From contig JBEWZL010000251.1 in the NCBI GenBank assembly GCA_045837725.1, positions 18,723 through 82,722 on the forward strand: 64,000 nucleotides of DNA, given 5' to 3'. Shown here one piece after another: positions 22,918-39,661 of the stretch; the stretch's first letter is position 1; each line of letters opens with the position of its first letter. A model generated the notes under the pieces. It was not told the origin of the DNA. It saw only the letters and a program-made list of their open reading frames with translations, and did not search any database. The DNA is from Vermamoeba vermiformis. Taxonomy: Eukaryota > Tubulinea > Echinamoebida. The position numbers and the translations under genes were made by a program.

Positions 22918-25900
22918 TTATTTCAACCTCGCAATTTGATCTCGTCTGAAATCAGAATCGGAAAAGAGAGCCTTGATCAGTTGCACTACTTCATATTTTT
23001 TGAAGTCGAGCATTTCGCTAGCGTTCCATTTCTCGACTATACTCACCAAACTCATCTCCAATAAGTCTGTAATGATAATAAATTTGCTCCATCGTGGAAT
23101 ATAGGTAGTAGGTGAAGCGGATGGGACAGATGGGAGCTTGAAAAAAAGAACACAAAATAAATATCTTCATCATGACAAGTAAATTGAAGTCTGATAATGT
23201 ATATACGTTGCAAACCGAAATATGAAACTTACCAGCAGATTCTCTAAGGGAAACAGCAGCTTGAAGAGCCTGTGCAGTTCGTGCGTCTCTTTTTCCGAGA
23301 TGTCGGCCAGTTCTTCAACGAAGTAGACCACTTTTTCGATAACAAAGTCGATTAATGTCCCAACGGACTTATTGTACATCTCGGACGGTAGGATATCCTG
23401 CCAAAGATCAAAAGGTTAAAGACAGATCGAATTTTCCAGCGTGGCCACAAATTTTTATCGTAACGTTTCGAAAATACTACTTTCACAATAGTATACGATT
23501 TAACGTAAATTATAGTAACGTCAGATATGTAGCTGAGAAATTAAACGGCGAAAAACACAAAACGCCAAAACTCGAAACCTAGGTCCACACGCGAGAGCGG
23601 CGTTAATTTTCCGTGCTTTTGGCATTAAACACTGGTATAATATTTGAGAACGCGAGTTACGCAACTTCCAGCAAGACAAAATAACACACTGAAGCTCGGA
23701 TCTCGATAAACACTCGGTACACAAGTAAATCGGACTTACCTTCCAGACCTTCTGCAACAGATTAAGTTGGTGGAGTATCTTCTTAAAGGCGAGTTCTACT
23801 TGAGCTGCTCGCGCCTCTTTGTGCGTGTCGGAAAGACCTTGCATAGAGTTGATGTGCTCGACAAGCATCTCACGTTGCTTGTTCTGCGGAAAAATCATTA
23901 GAACGGCTATTATATTAGTTGCGTGAATGAATTGAGCCCACCATTTGGATGTAGTAATAGTCCAAGCCGAGTTTTCGCAGATCCTGAGCTAAATCTACAA
24001 AACTGGCTTTTTTGTTAAGAGGGTCAGGCAATTTCGGTTTGTAGCGATGAGCTAACGTCATTAAATGATGCGCTAGGTACATGCAGTCGTTATGGAACAG
24101 CAAGCCAAGCTGTGGGATGTTAACAAGGTTCGCACCCTGACATCCCATGCTCAAACTACGGAACATGTCGAACATATCTCGTGTTGCGCCATACAGATTA
24201 TCAGCGCTTGTATAAAAGGTTAGTATTAATGTTTTCGATATTCAGAGCCTTCAAAGCTAGAAGGACGCATCCGAAAGGGTTAGATCGAGGACTGTCAAAA
24301 TTAATTAATCTATGTAGATTCGGTAAAACGCACAGGAATTATAAACATAAAGGGAAATTGATCACTTGTGTAAATCTCAACAGAATCTGAGTACTAGGCA
24401 ACTCGTCAATCGTAAACAAACTTACCACGCAGGCGTGGATTCGCACGCCTCTTGTAGGACAACATCTGCCAACTCAATCTGCAGTATAAACTCCGTTAGT
24501 AATTTCATTTTTAATGACGGCCTTTCACTCAGCGAGCAATGTCTACAAAAATTGGCCCGGGTTTTTGGTATCATCCCGAGATGCATCTGGCGCGGCGACC
24601 GCGTAGAACATTTGAGAAGGTTTGCATGTTCTATAATGACGCACCGATATCTATTCTTGAGTGTCAATAACTTACCAACTTGACGGCGGTGGTGGAAACT
24701 TGAACTTTCGGCAGAGCGAAGACAGATTCGTCCATAGAGGTTCCAGAAGATGAATTGGCTACGTACTCGCCCTCGATAGGACCTACGATATATGATGTAA
24801 ATTAAAATAGCCATAAACAGTAAGGGCATATTGCAACACAATGTCCCGCTAGTAAACTTGATCCCACTTAGTTTCATGAAACTCAGGGCGGTATAACTAA
24901 AGGCACAAGTACTTCATGTAAAATAAGCATGATAGAGAGGCGGCGCTGTCAATCTCACCAATATCTCGAGCAGTCGTTGCAAAACTTTATCGACAAGCAT
25001 TTGACGTGTAACGCAATAAAATTATCTAAATTGTTTACTTTAACCATTCACTTAATACTAAACTGTCCTCAACTAGTATAAATCTTTGTTCTTTACAAAG
25101 TTGATCGTATATCAAACATCGTTACTCAGATTTTTAATCTCGCGTTTTTTCTGTCACAAATGGCGGATCGAGATAGTGGCAAGAAAGGGATATTTCCCTC
25201 TAAATCGATTGAATAAATCGAACACCTATTCAATAGTGGTCGAGGTGAACTCCGAAATAAAATTTTAGTGTGTAATTATCTATCACACGACAGGTCGGTA
25301 AGCGAATTGATAGCAGGATGTGCTTTGTTTCAAGGAAAGATTCTACACAACAGATGATCCATAATAATTATAAAATAATAAATTAAATAGCAACGTTGTA
25401 AGTGGCAGTAAGGATTACACGTGCGTAACAATTGCACGCGTGTTGTAACCATTAAAAAACGACAGTTAATCTTTGAAAAGCACGTTATAATCTAGCAACA
25501 TCTTGATAATTTTGAAATCAATTCAGTCGAGCAAATTGAGCATAATATTGGACGAAAGAATGCAGATACGACCAACAAATCTCTGTGACCTGCGCAAACA
25601 GCAGCACAGTGGCTCAGGATAATTTTTTTCAAATTTCAAAATTCAATAACATAACCGTTATTTGTAAAGTATACGATGAACGCAACACGAAATTGGTAAT
25701 TAGCCGATGGATCTCAAATCTGAAATTTTCAAAAAGACAGCATTCGGCTTACCTTTCTCCGTACTGAATTGTACCGTTGTGGTATTGTGATCTGCGTGTA
25801 TAATAATTTCTCGTGCCTCTGCCAAAATTCCTCTACGCTTCTTTTTTGCAAAGTGTCGATCGACTTGCTTGGCGAACTGGGAAAGAACTCGCGGATCGCT

Positions 25901-28564
25901 AGGCGAGCTGAAACCTACCAAAAAACTATTACTAAAACTACGTCTTGCGCAAGCAATAGTGAAATGCAAATGCACATTGGAGATAACTCCATGCAACGTT
26001 AAAAAATTCTCCTCGTAGCAAGAATTAAAGAATGGGTGGGCAGCAGTGGGAAAGTACCCCAATCAATCGAATAAAAATAGACCTATCAATCAATTCATAC
26101 CTAGCGCATCCAGATCTTCTTCAAACTTGACTGTTTTGTCGATCACAGCCAAGTACTCCACGAGCTCGTTGCTATGTTCAGGGATCATCTTGGTCATGAA
26201 ATTTTTGAGAATTTGATCGAATAAATCAGGCAGTACTCGACGTCCAAAGGCATGTAACTGCTCATTCGTTGCTGGCTCAAGTCGTGGATAGATTTCGTTT
26301 TTCAAAAATGTCACGACGGATAGCAAAGTCGTGAATAGCTTTTCTGTTACATATAAAGCGTTAGTAAGACAACCAATATGCTGATGAATAAGAATAAAAA
26401 ACTCCGCTGTTAATGAACCGTTAAAATTTTAAGTCGGTCCAAAGTCTACCCGAAGGGGCGTGACAGTAGAATACTTTTTCGGTATGACTATTACATGTAA
26501 AGTACATAACGATGTTCGAGCGGCGAGTAAGTCTTCACCGTTCAATAAATCGACCCGGATCCTCTAACGGAAGTACACCGATTCTAATAATACAGCGGCC
26601 ATTAATAGGCTTGTGAGTGGAGGAAAATCTCACACGCACGAGGTTATATTAATCTAAATTTAACTTGCTTGGGAAGTGTGGCCCTTATATCACAAATTGA
26701 ATTAACTTAATATATTGATAAAGATTTGTGACCCGTCGGAGGCTTGCTGCAATACGATGGAAAAGAGCTGCCACGATTGTATTCTAGTAATAATATATTT
26801 CTCCCGGTCGATGCAAATTTCGCGGTGCGATGCCGCTGTTTGGCTTTTTTTTAGTATGTCCAATTTTGGAAAATTCGTTGTTTCATCTCTAAATTTAGTG
26901 CCAACTTGCCGTAAACAATTAATGTAAAGCATACGGCGCGTATATTATTTAATACCGCTTGGTTGTCTATATATGAGAAACTAACTAACGTCATTCTTGT
27001 TCAGGAGCGAACTTATAATTTTCGATTGGTATTAATTAACCCTTTTAAATTTAGTATCGGCAATTGTTGACATATCAAATGTGTGTCATCAAATGTTGGC
27101 TAGTACCCGATTACGATTTAAAATTTTAGTGGATTGCTTACCAGTCTGTTGGATGTGCTCCGATACTTTTGTTGACATAAGTTTCCGATCTTTGTAAGAA
27201 GTACTATGTCGCTTAGTTGTAGTCGGTGCTTTGCCTTGTTCGACTTCTATAACAATCCGTGTGTTTTCAATGACGACACATTTGACTGACGAATTTGGAT
27301 GCAGCGTAACCTCGCGTAAAATGGCGTTGATAAGTTTGAATAGATGTAATGACTTGTCTTCCCAAATATTCAAGTCTTTTAAAGTCGCCACGACTTGTTC
27401 TAAGACCAAACCTGCACAAGTGTTAGATCAGATCTTTTAACGAACAACGTTCGTTCCTCTGGGTTATCTCCCAGTCTGAATCAATCCCACTCGTTAAGAA
27501 ATATCTCGAGCGGGGATTGTTGCTTTGACTTACCGTCGTGCACCAGCGAGATTGTAAGTTGATTTTCTTTCTTTACCAACATCTGACTGAAGCACTCATC
27601 CGCTTTGACTTTTAACAAAGAGAACTTGTTTTGCGATTGTGCCTATATAATAGCGTTAACAGCTTGCACGACGTAACGTAGCAACGAACAGAACGGAATT
27701 CAAGTTCAGAGTCAATTTCAACGCATCCTGCTTGTTTGCCATGAATTCTGTAACTTACTCGTAGTTTCTCCAATATAATGGGCATTGAGTCTGATTCAAA
27801 TTGGTACTCTTTAACGATTGACGAGAGCGTATTATCCTGTTTGAAAAAAGATCCGCTTAGCCAATAGAATTTCGACGAGTTGTTACGTACCATCTCATGA
27901 TACATATGCGCAGCCTTATCTATATTCTTGCTAGCAAGGTACTTATCGAAGTTATCCAAGTTCTGCTTGATCTACAAAGAAATACCGATCAGACCCAACC
28001 TTCGCAGCAAATCCACAGCTTATGAGCTTACTGATTTTAGTTTGGCTAATAATGTTATCAATCCATTTTTCTTATTTATGCCCTCTTGTAATGCTGCTTT
28101 CTTTTGCAGGACCTCTACAACAGTCGCATCTAATCCGTCCTACAAAATGATCCAAAATTATTATAAAATATTTTTCCAATATTACCAAGCACATTGCTTA
28201 CCGTTTTATCATTTACGCGATCATTGACGCGTTGGAAATCGACATCTAATTTTGAAATCGATTTTTCGGCACTGGATGGGAATCTTAAGCCACCAAAAAA
28301 TTCTTCTGAGTTCTCGTTGATAGTATTATATAAATCCAGCTAATAAAATTATTAATAAAATGTCGACGTGGACAATTGCGTTTTCGAAAAATATTTTTAA
28401 TATTCGTATTATCTCCTGTAACATTATCACGATGAATTTTGCGCCTAAATTACCTTATATTGAGTAATAGAAGCTGCTATATTTTTTGCATAAAGTTGCA
28501 AGCGATCTGGACTGTCCTCGCCAGCTGAATTCAAAATAGTCGCTAAATCCACTTGCTCGCTCAT
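22918..28564 (-). CDS. ZW10: ZW10 (Dsl1/NRZ tethering and kinetochore protein)
   Basis: Fourteen exons: 28454-28564, 28202-28339, 28032-28139, 27759-27971, 27534-27642, 27142-27411, 26101-26343, 25753-25914, 24676-24782, 24426-24478, 23942-24177, 23740-23883, 23233-23397 and 22918-23066. They total 2208 nt (735 aa), the usual ZW10 length. The N-terminal half is coiled coil (ISKLDVDFQRVNDRVNDK; LQKKAALQEGINKKNG). The diagnostic C-terminal block is LLFHNDCMYLAHHLMTLAH, then SFVDLAQDLRKLGLDYYYIQM, and later HELHRLFKLLFP. ZW10 tethers Golgi-derived vesicles at the ER with RINT1 and NAG, and in animals also recruits dynein to kinetochores. Introns here are much longer than elsewhere in the window: 24783-25752 (970 nt) and 26344-27141 (798 nt). 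Confidence 0.9.
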
Positions 28565-28710
28565 TTCATTCACTTGACTCTTGTTATATATACAATATTT
28601 ACATCACACAATAATTTTTTCGCCTCGGATCAAATTTTAGAGACGTTGGGCCCGCACATAAGATTTTTATTCGTTCCTGATCAGCACCAAACACAACACG
28701 ACTGCTTCAA

Positions 28711-31046
28711 ATGTTCAATATATTTTCTAAAGGCGAGGAATATCTCGATTTTCCGTCTGTGAAGGCAATAAGACAAGCCAAACAAGACGGGGTTAAAGTC
28801 CTCACTTACAGCGGCAAAGGAGACGTTGGCTGCGTTAAATCTCCGATAGCATGGACTCCTGGAACCACCACTCAGTTTTATTTCGGTAATTAGCCAGTGC
28901 TCTGATGCAAATACAATTAAATTGAAATAATATTAATTTTAAGTAATTTTATCTGGTCTTTACTCGTTGGATCTAAGTCGATATTACTAGTAAATCTAAT
29001 TAAAATTAAAGAGGTGACGGTAGCCAATCCGGGAGAAAAAGGCACGATAGCCATTGGTTTGTCACAAAATGAGAGCGATCCAGCTAACCAGCAGCCGGGC
29101 TGGACTAGAGGTACTTCCCATATGCATATTAGAATACTTATGATGAGGATGCGACATACTGAAAAGAAATAACAAACTAAAATCGGTTTTTGGGATCTAG
29201 GTACTTTCGCGTATCACGCTGATGATGGTATAGCGTTTTGCAACGACACATTGTCGATTTCGTCATTTGGTCCAGCGTGGAATATAACACAAGCAGTCGT
29301 TGGCTGCGGCGTCGATTTTAGTGCAGGTAAAAATGAATTGAAAGTACACTCCTCGCAAGAGTCCCTTTCTCACCCCAATTCTATGCCCACAGAAATGATT
29401 TTTTTCATCTTCCCTAATGGCACGAGAAAGACATTGCCCACGTACAATTTGAAAGAATTTCCGACAAAATTGTACCCAATGATTGGCCTGCACAGCGCCA
29501 ACGAAAGCGTCGTGGTCAATTTCGGTCAAAAACTGCCTTTCAAACACGACCCCTTCGGAGTAAGTCACCCACATAGCCATATTGCAATTATGTATTAATA
29601 GGCAATAATTGTGTCTCAGAGTAAGCACGGAAGAGTGCCGATGACGTTCAAAATACCTCCGAAGTTTCACGCGGATGTGAGCGCCAATACACTCACAGTG
29701 AGCTGCACACGCAAGAGTACGCTACAGGCCGACACCTTCTTTCCTAATTTGGCTCATGTGAAGCCGTACTTTGAAGTAACTATTCTGTCCAAGAAGCGTA
29801 AGTCACCCGATCACGCACCTTGAATTTGACCTTACTCGTCTCGTTGCGAAGATTAACTTGTGTGCAAGCCTCTATCGGCCTTTAATTACGTTAGTCAATG
29901 CTTGTGTGACGTTTGAATTGCTTACCTGTTGTGCGATTAAGTACCACCCACACACACTAGGTCTAACAACCCTTCAGAGAATGACACGCTGTCTATTGGT
30001 TTCACCGATCAACTGTGCGACTCAACACAGCTCGTGGGCATGATGCAGAATTCATTCGGGTGGCAGAACAACGGCAAAGTTGGCTGGAACATGACCGTCG
30101 ATAACGTGGTGGACTCGTTCGGTCAAGGCGACACGATTGGCTGCGGCCTGGCACACAACTCGTTCAATCAACGCAAAGTGTTTCTAACGCTGAATGGCGA
30201 GTTTCTGGGATTCATTAACAAGATAGTAGCGACCGGCATGGATTGTTTCCCATCGCTTGGATTCCTCGGGGAAAATATCCGCGTTCGATTCAATTTCGGT
30301 GACTGCGATTTCAAGTGGAATATTCAAACCTGGCCCAAACACCAGAAGATTTGTTACATGGACTCGTTGCCTAACGAAGCCTTGCAAATGATTGTTGAGG
30401 TGAGACACACTAGCTACGGTATTTGAAGTCTAACCTTTTGCAGTACGCAGCACATAACTACGCATTCACAGCCATCAATTTGAGCGTTGTCAGCAAAAAG
30501 CTTGAGGTGGCATCGAAGAGCAACCAAATATGGAAGAGAATTTATTACAAGAACTACCCGGAACAGAATCCCAATTTGAAGATCAAAGACTGGTACAAGT
30601 TCTTCAAGGCCAGGTTCAGCGCCATAAAAAAACATCGCGATGCACATCCCATCGGTAAGATAAAGCCTCATGTCATATTCCACAGCATACTGTGCAATGA
30701 CGGTTGTTAATGTTTATCCTGGTCAGAGGGCTGTGATTTTGGTTACAAGTGCCCGTTAGTGCTCGAAGAACTGGGCACGAGCAAAGAAAAGATGCTGTGC
30801 TTTAAGTGCAACAAAGACGTGTACGTCGTGAACTCGCGAGAACAGTTGAAACAGTACGTCGAGTTGGGCCGTTGTGTGTCGTTCAAAGTTGAGGTAAGGA
30901 GCAACAGCTGTTTAAAGACTTGCACAACTAACTTAAAGATTAGCCGGACCGAAGACTATACGAAAGAGGACAAGTTATCTAATAGACCTGAACTCGTGGA
31001 AGAGATAAAAAAGTATGTAGAGTGTTGTAACTATGTTAAATTTTAA
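28711..31046 (+). CDS. double-SPRY, F-box and zinc-ribbon protein
   Basis: Eight exons: 28711-28885, 29012-29110, 29201-29559, 29602-29797, 29978-30399, 30444-30654, 30727-30893 and 30939-31046 (578 aa). Two SPRY domains follow each other: the first has TTQFYFEVTV, IAIGLS, GTFAYHADDG and VVGCGVDF; the second has PYFEVTIL, LSIGFTD, GDTIGCGLAHN and VFLTLNGEFLGF. An F-box follows (MDSLPNEALQMIVEYAAHN, ending NQIWKRIYYKNY). The end is a Cys-rich module, GYKCPLVLEELG, then CFKCNKDVYVV and GRCVSFKVE, which looks like a one-ribbon zinc fold. An adaptor that picks targets with SPRY faces for SCF ubiquitination is a reasonable inference. The start is 146 bp from the ZW10 ATG on the other strand, so the two share a promoter region. 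Confidence 0.85.
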
Positions 31047-31096
31047 TGTTCGTACGAACCAGCCTGCTTAACAGAATTACATAACTTTACTATCAT

Positions 31097-34572
<3,476 letters not shown>

Positions 34573-34897
34573 TGCGTAAAACTAATGCTCCCTGTGAGTA
34601 CGATCGTTGTGATTATGATAGTGGTGAAAAATAATTCAATAAAGTCATGACAAACGTTGTGACCGCGAGATTTTATTCAGCTAACGGATAGGACATTTTT
34701 GGATTAGCTGAAAGGAAACATAGAAAGTGGAATTACAGCGAATGCATCTTTACTTGCTCCTAAACATGAATACAGCGGCCAATTGCGTCTCCAAATTTTC
34801 CTCAAGCTTGTTGAGCTTTTCTAGATCTGCTCTGCTCGATCTTCGCTCGTTTCAACTCTTCAATCGGTTGAAACAAGTAAAGACCTTAATTGGGTTC

Positions 34898-37800
34898 TCA
34901 TTGGTTCATTGCGGCAAGGCGTTGTACTACAGATGCCATTGATGGTCGAGTTGATGGTTCGTGTTGCCAACAGTCTTCGATCAGCTTTACGACGGCCGCA
35001 CTAACCGACCCATCATCGTCAAACGGAAGTCGTTTGCCGGACTTGACGTGTGCTTCGATATCTGAGTCCCACTTGAAGTCATTGAACGGTGTTTGTTCGC
35101 ACATCATCGACCACACGAGCACCGCAAAGCTGTAGACATCAGCACTCTTGTCGATGCGAGGACTTTTGCCCAGTGCCTCTGGAGCCATAAATGCAATTGT
35201 TCCAATGTTCTTTGTGATGGTCGTAGGGTCATCTGAGATAAACCGAGCTGTGCCAAAGTCGGTCAACTTAACGTGGACAGGTGCTCTTGGCTCCAATGAG
35301 AACACGAGGATATTCTGCGGCTTGATGTCTCGGTGGATTATGCCGTTGGTGTGAAGGAACTGAAGGGCTTTAGCTGTCTCTAACAGCATCGTGATCTTCA
35401 TCGCCGTTGATAGCCTTTGTTTTTGCATGACGCTGGCGATACTGCCGAGAGGAGCAAACTCGATCACAATGGCGAGATTGTTTTTGACATTTGACGCGCC
35501 GATGAACTGCACGATATTCGGGTGTCTCAAGTCCTTCATTAAGGTTACTTCCCGTTCGAATTCGATCTTCATCTCGTCAGTCAGGTACTGCGAAAGTAGC
35601 TTCTTGACCGCTACTTCCTGGCCTCGATAAGTGCCAAGCGTTACGGAGCCAAATCTTTGAACAAATGTGTCAATCTCGAGGTCTTGAAATGAACGATTTT
35701 AACTTACCCTCCACCTCCTAGGTACTCTCCGTTCGATTCAATTTCGTCCAAATCGATCCACGTTGACATGCCGCTAGACATTTTGAATTCTATTACTGAA
35801 TAAATCTTGTCCCGTTCATTCACCACAATCAAGCAGATCTTGCACTTGGCAGTCAGGCGCATTGTAGTAGACACTGTCACGTAAGTGACTCCACGTGGAT
35901 CAAGTTCAACGCTCGCGGGCTCCACTTTGATCTCGTACTTCGGTGACTGAGGTGCGTAGATATCAATGTGAGTGCCATCAATGAGGCGCTCTCTCATTCC
36001 TCCAACCTTGGATGATGACTTAGCGTCGCGAAGGCTGATCTCTATGATGCTTTGATTCCACACTCCAACTCTGACTGACTCTTTGCCAAGTGAATTAAGA
36101 GCCGAGTAATCGATGATAAATGGCATTTTGTCGATCGGTTTGTACGTGAATCCGTCGCCTGGGCTCCACTCCCATGTTGTTGACTGGACGATGGGCACTG
36201 CGCCCTCGGGGTTTAACACCTCAGACTTGGCTTGAGTGAGCAAGTTTTCCAGTTCTAACTCGTGCTTTTGACTGGCAATCATTCTGCGTCGCACCAAAAA
36301 GGCAACAATGATCAGTCCCATTAGACCAATTGCACCTCCAATCGACGTGAGAACAACTCCAAGGACTGTCCAACTTGATACTGTCGTGAATCTGAATGGA
36401 TGAGATTCCAACTTGCTACTGCCGCAAACAGCAACAACGTGGAATGACGCAGCCGTGATTAGAGGTGTGATAGTCACTCGAATACTGCTCGAATCAGTGC
36501 CCGATACATTCATTGGCCGTTCGTTCTTAAACCACTCGTGCTCTGTGCATTCTTCGTCTTTCAGCCTGACCGTTAAGGTTACTTCACTCGAACTAAGCCA
36601 GACGGATTGGGATGACGTGGGTCGTGGGCCATCAAACACCAAATCATGGTCGACAACACGGAGTTGATTGCAACTACGAGCTGAACCAGACGGGTTGTAC
36701 GCAACTACGCAGAGCTCGTGAGCAGAGTTGCATGTGAACGATTCTCCAGCTAAAACCACCGATGGATCAGATGTGACGTGACTCTCGTTCTCCAGTGTCC
36801 AATTGAAACGCATTTGCTTTCCTGTAGCGCTAATCTCGACAGGTGCAAGTTCATGGCACATGATGATAGATCTTTCAAGGGGCGCAGTAATAACTGGAGG
36901 CCCGTAAACTTCCAGCTTGGCTTGCTGACCAATGCGTTGGCTGCACTGATCAAACAGCGAAATAGAGTAGGTGCCCATCGACTCTTGCGTCACGTGATTG
37001 AGAGCCAAACTGAATGTTGTTTCGTTGGCCAAGCGTACATTGTCACGTTGCCAATAAGACGATACAACCTTTCCTTGGACTGAAACATCAAAATTCACAC
37101 TCTCGCCAATGAATAGCTGTGCGTCGTTCAATCCGTTCGTAATTGTTGTCAATTCCATCGCTTTCAAATTATCGGCGAATGTTGAAGCCACGATGAAGTT
37201 CTCCGTCACGTAGAATTGATTATCGCCGCCACTGTTGTATGCAAAGCTGAAGCTCTCGCCGGTCGTCGTTTCATGAACGCTAATCTGACGTTCGACATTT
37301 CTTCTGCTGTAAAAGACGACTTTGCTGCCGATCACTCTGACTGAGCGCGGCTCCGAATTAGGCACCAGCAGTGGCCTGTTAGTACTACTCTCGATATCAA
37401 CAATATCGACTCGATTTTCTCGTGCAACAAAGATCAAGTTATCTCGTGCAGCCAATTCCACCATCGGGGGTGAATAAAACGACAAATTCGGTGGCAGTAT
37501 TGTTGACTTCCATGTCGCGGTTTTCACGTTATAAATGTCGACTCTGTTGCTGTCGTCGTTCTTTCCTGAACGCGCGTATCCGCCGGCATATATGACGTAA
37601 TCGCCGTGCACGAGCGCCTTCATTCTTATTCGTCCATTGAATGAAGTCTCCTCGACGCGGTACTGATTTGTTTCGACATTGTAAACGTGCAGTTTTCGAA
37701 ACTCGCTGCCCTCTCCAATGCCAGTAATGAGTATCGTAGGGTTTTGCACAGTAACGAATGCGTGAGTTAGAAGTGAGTCGAACTCTGGGCCAATACGCCA

Positions 37801-39437
37801 TTTACGCGTGTTCATGTTGTAGATTTTCATAGTTGCCAAGTCTAACAGCACAATGTTGTCGTTGACAATGTGGACTGGCACGTATTGAATCGCTGGTAAA
37901 ACTGTCCATTCGTTCGTGGCAACATCAAGAACAAATATATTGGTCGCATTACGCAGCACCACATAATCATCGCTCGAAGTCGCAACAGTTAGCCGGTCAG
38001 TAGTAGGAAGTGCATTGGTTGTCCAAGTCTCGGTGTCTACATTAAACACCAAGTATTGCTCTCTCGAACTGGCAGTGAACACCAAAAGCTTTCGGCCTGC
38101 CTGAATTTGACCATCGGGGCTTACTGAAAATTGTTCCGGGTAATTGTATACGTTCTGTTGGTTCTTTCGTAGATTGTAATAATAGATCACTTGACTTCGT
38201 CCAAGAAATCTAAAGACGTATCCAAATGCTGCGTGGATGTAACCAATTCCAATAACGTAATCTCTATCCACAACTGTGCTCAGTAATGCTCGCGTGTCGA
38301 ATTGCGCGACGCTCTCGGGAAACTGGTGACCACTTGCTCCGCTGCAGTAAATTATTCCATTCTCTTCCACTGATTGCCCGCCGGATAAAAACAGAGTAGA
38401 CGAGCGGAAGCGGACTAGCCGGGCATAAGGACGATAAACAGTGATGAATCCAGGGCCAATGAGATACAGCTCCTCGCCAATGAGATTGTATGCGGCGATA
38501 TTTCGCTCTGAAAATGTCGATTCGTATAGCGGTCTGTTTGGATTGTCGATGCCAATATTGAGGAGAGTAGTGTAGCTTAACAGAGTTAAAGAATCTCCGA
38601 AATAGACAATGCCCAATACTGCAGAACTCCACGTGACTGTTCTAGGGGCACTCCAAGTCATATTACCAACGTTGAGAATGTTGATAACGACGTTGTAATT
38701 CGATCTTCCTGCGAAAAACACTCGATCACCACCGAAGGTAGCAGCAGAAGGTGTTAATGGCAGCTCTAGAGTGTCCATAGTGTTTGCGATAGGGTCTACG
38801 ATGAATACAGTCGTACTCTTATCTGAGTATAAAAACACGCGAGATCCAGCAACAAGAGCATTAATACGCTCCGAGACTTGTCCAACGTCGAAGTCCATCG
38901 TTTGCATTGTCTGGGTATCTGCATCGTATACATCGATCTTGTCATAATAACTTGAGGCTCTACTGTTCAATTGGCCGCCAGCAAATAGAACTTTCGATCC
39001 GACTGAGGAAACTGCTATTCGGCCACGTCCTTCAGGCAATTTTAGAGTAGAAACCACTCCATTTACAGGGTCGAGAATATCTACATTAGTGGATCCAGTT
39101 CCGTTGGTTGCAAAAAAGCCACCAGCAAAAAAGATCTTTCCATCTCTTTTTCCCAACCCCATGTAATCTCGTGGAGTCGATAGTGAAAGTGGTTGATAAC
39201 ATCCTAAAAAATACCCGATTATTTATTGTCGTTATAATTGAATTTTTACAATAATAATCTAATTACCCGCAGCCACGATCGGGATTAGGACCAACAAAAT
39301 TGCCAAAACGATGTTCCAACCGATGTTCCGTCTTTAAAATGAAATATTAATTACATTAATTTACTCAGTAGCAATTCAGTGCAATTTAGCTGTGGTTGTC
39401 ATATTGTTAAATTATGAGACTTGCAGTACCTGATCAT
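34898..39437 (-). CDS. Kelch/Ig-like ectodomain receptor kinase (TKL group)
   Basis: Four exons: 39430-39437 (only 8 nt), 39267-39331, 35708-39203 and 34898-35654 (4326 nt, 1441 aa). A signal peptide (GWNIVLAILLVLIPIVAAG) is followed by about 700 residues of Kelch-like beta-propeller units (KIFFAGGFF, KVLFAGGQLNS, DYVIYAGGYARSG). Two Ig-like modules come next (FIGESVNFDVSV to GTYSISLFDQCSQ; PLERSIIMCHELAPVEI to LCVVAYN). The single membrane helix is VVLTSIGGAIGLMGLIIVAFL with RRR inside. An unassigned beta-rich stretch precedes the kinase: glycine loop GGGGFGSV (split by the last intron), HRDIKPQN, TDFGTARF, MAPEALG and DVYSFAVLVW. All catalytic residues are present, so it should be active, with Ser/Thr or mixed specificity typical of TKL kinases. 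Similar receptor kinases are numerous in amoebae; no ligand can be inferred. Confidence 0.9.
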
Positions 39438-39661
39438 GCTACCAACTACTTGTCATGTTCACTCTTTTAATTGTAAATCTAAATGGTTGATATGAACAGA
39501 AATAATAAGAGATGACAAGTGACATGTGTACTTTACAGCAGTCCTGTTTCCGAGTGCGTGTAAACCGCGAGTTTTTCCTTGTACGACATCAAGTTCAACT
39601 AAGGACAGCTTTATTCATTTACGACAAGAGACAGTAATGAACTGTGCGAAAGCTACCTAAC

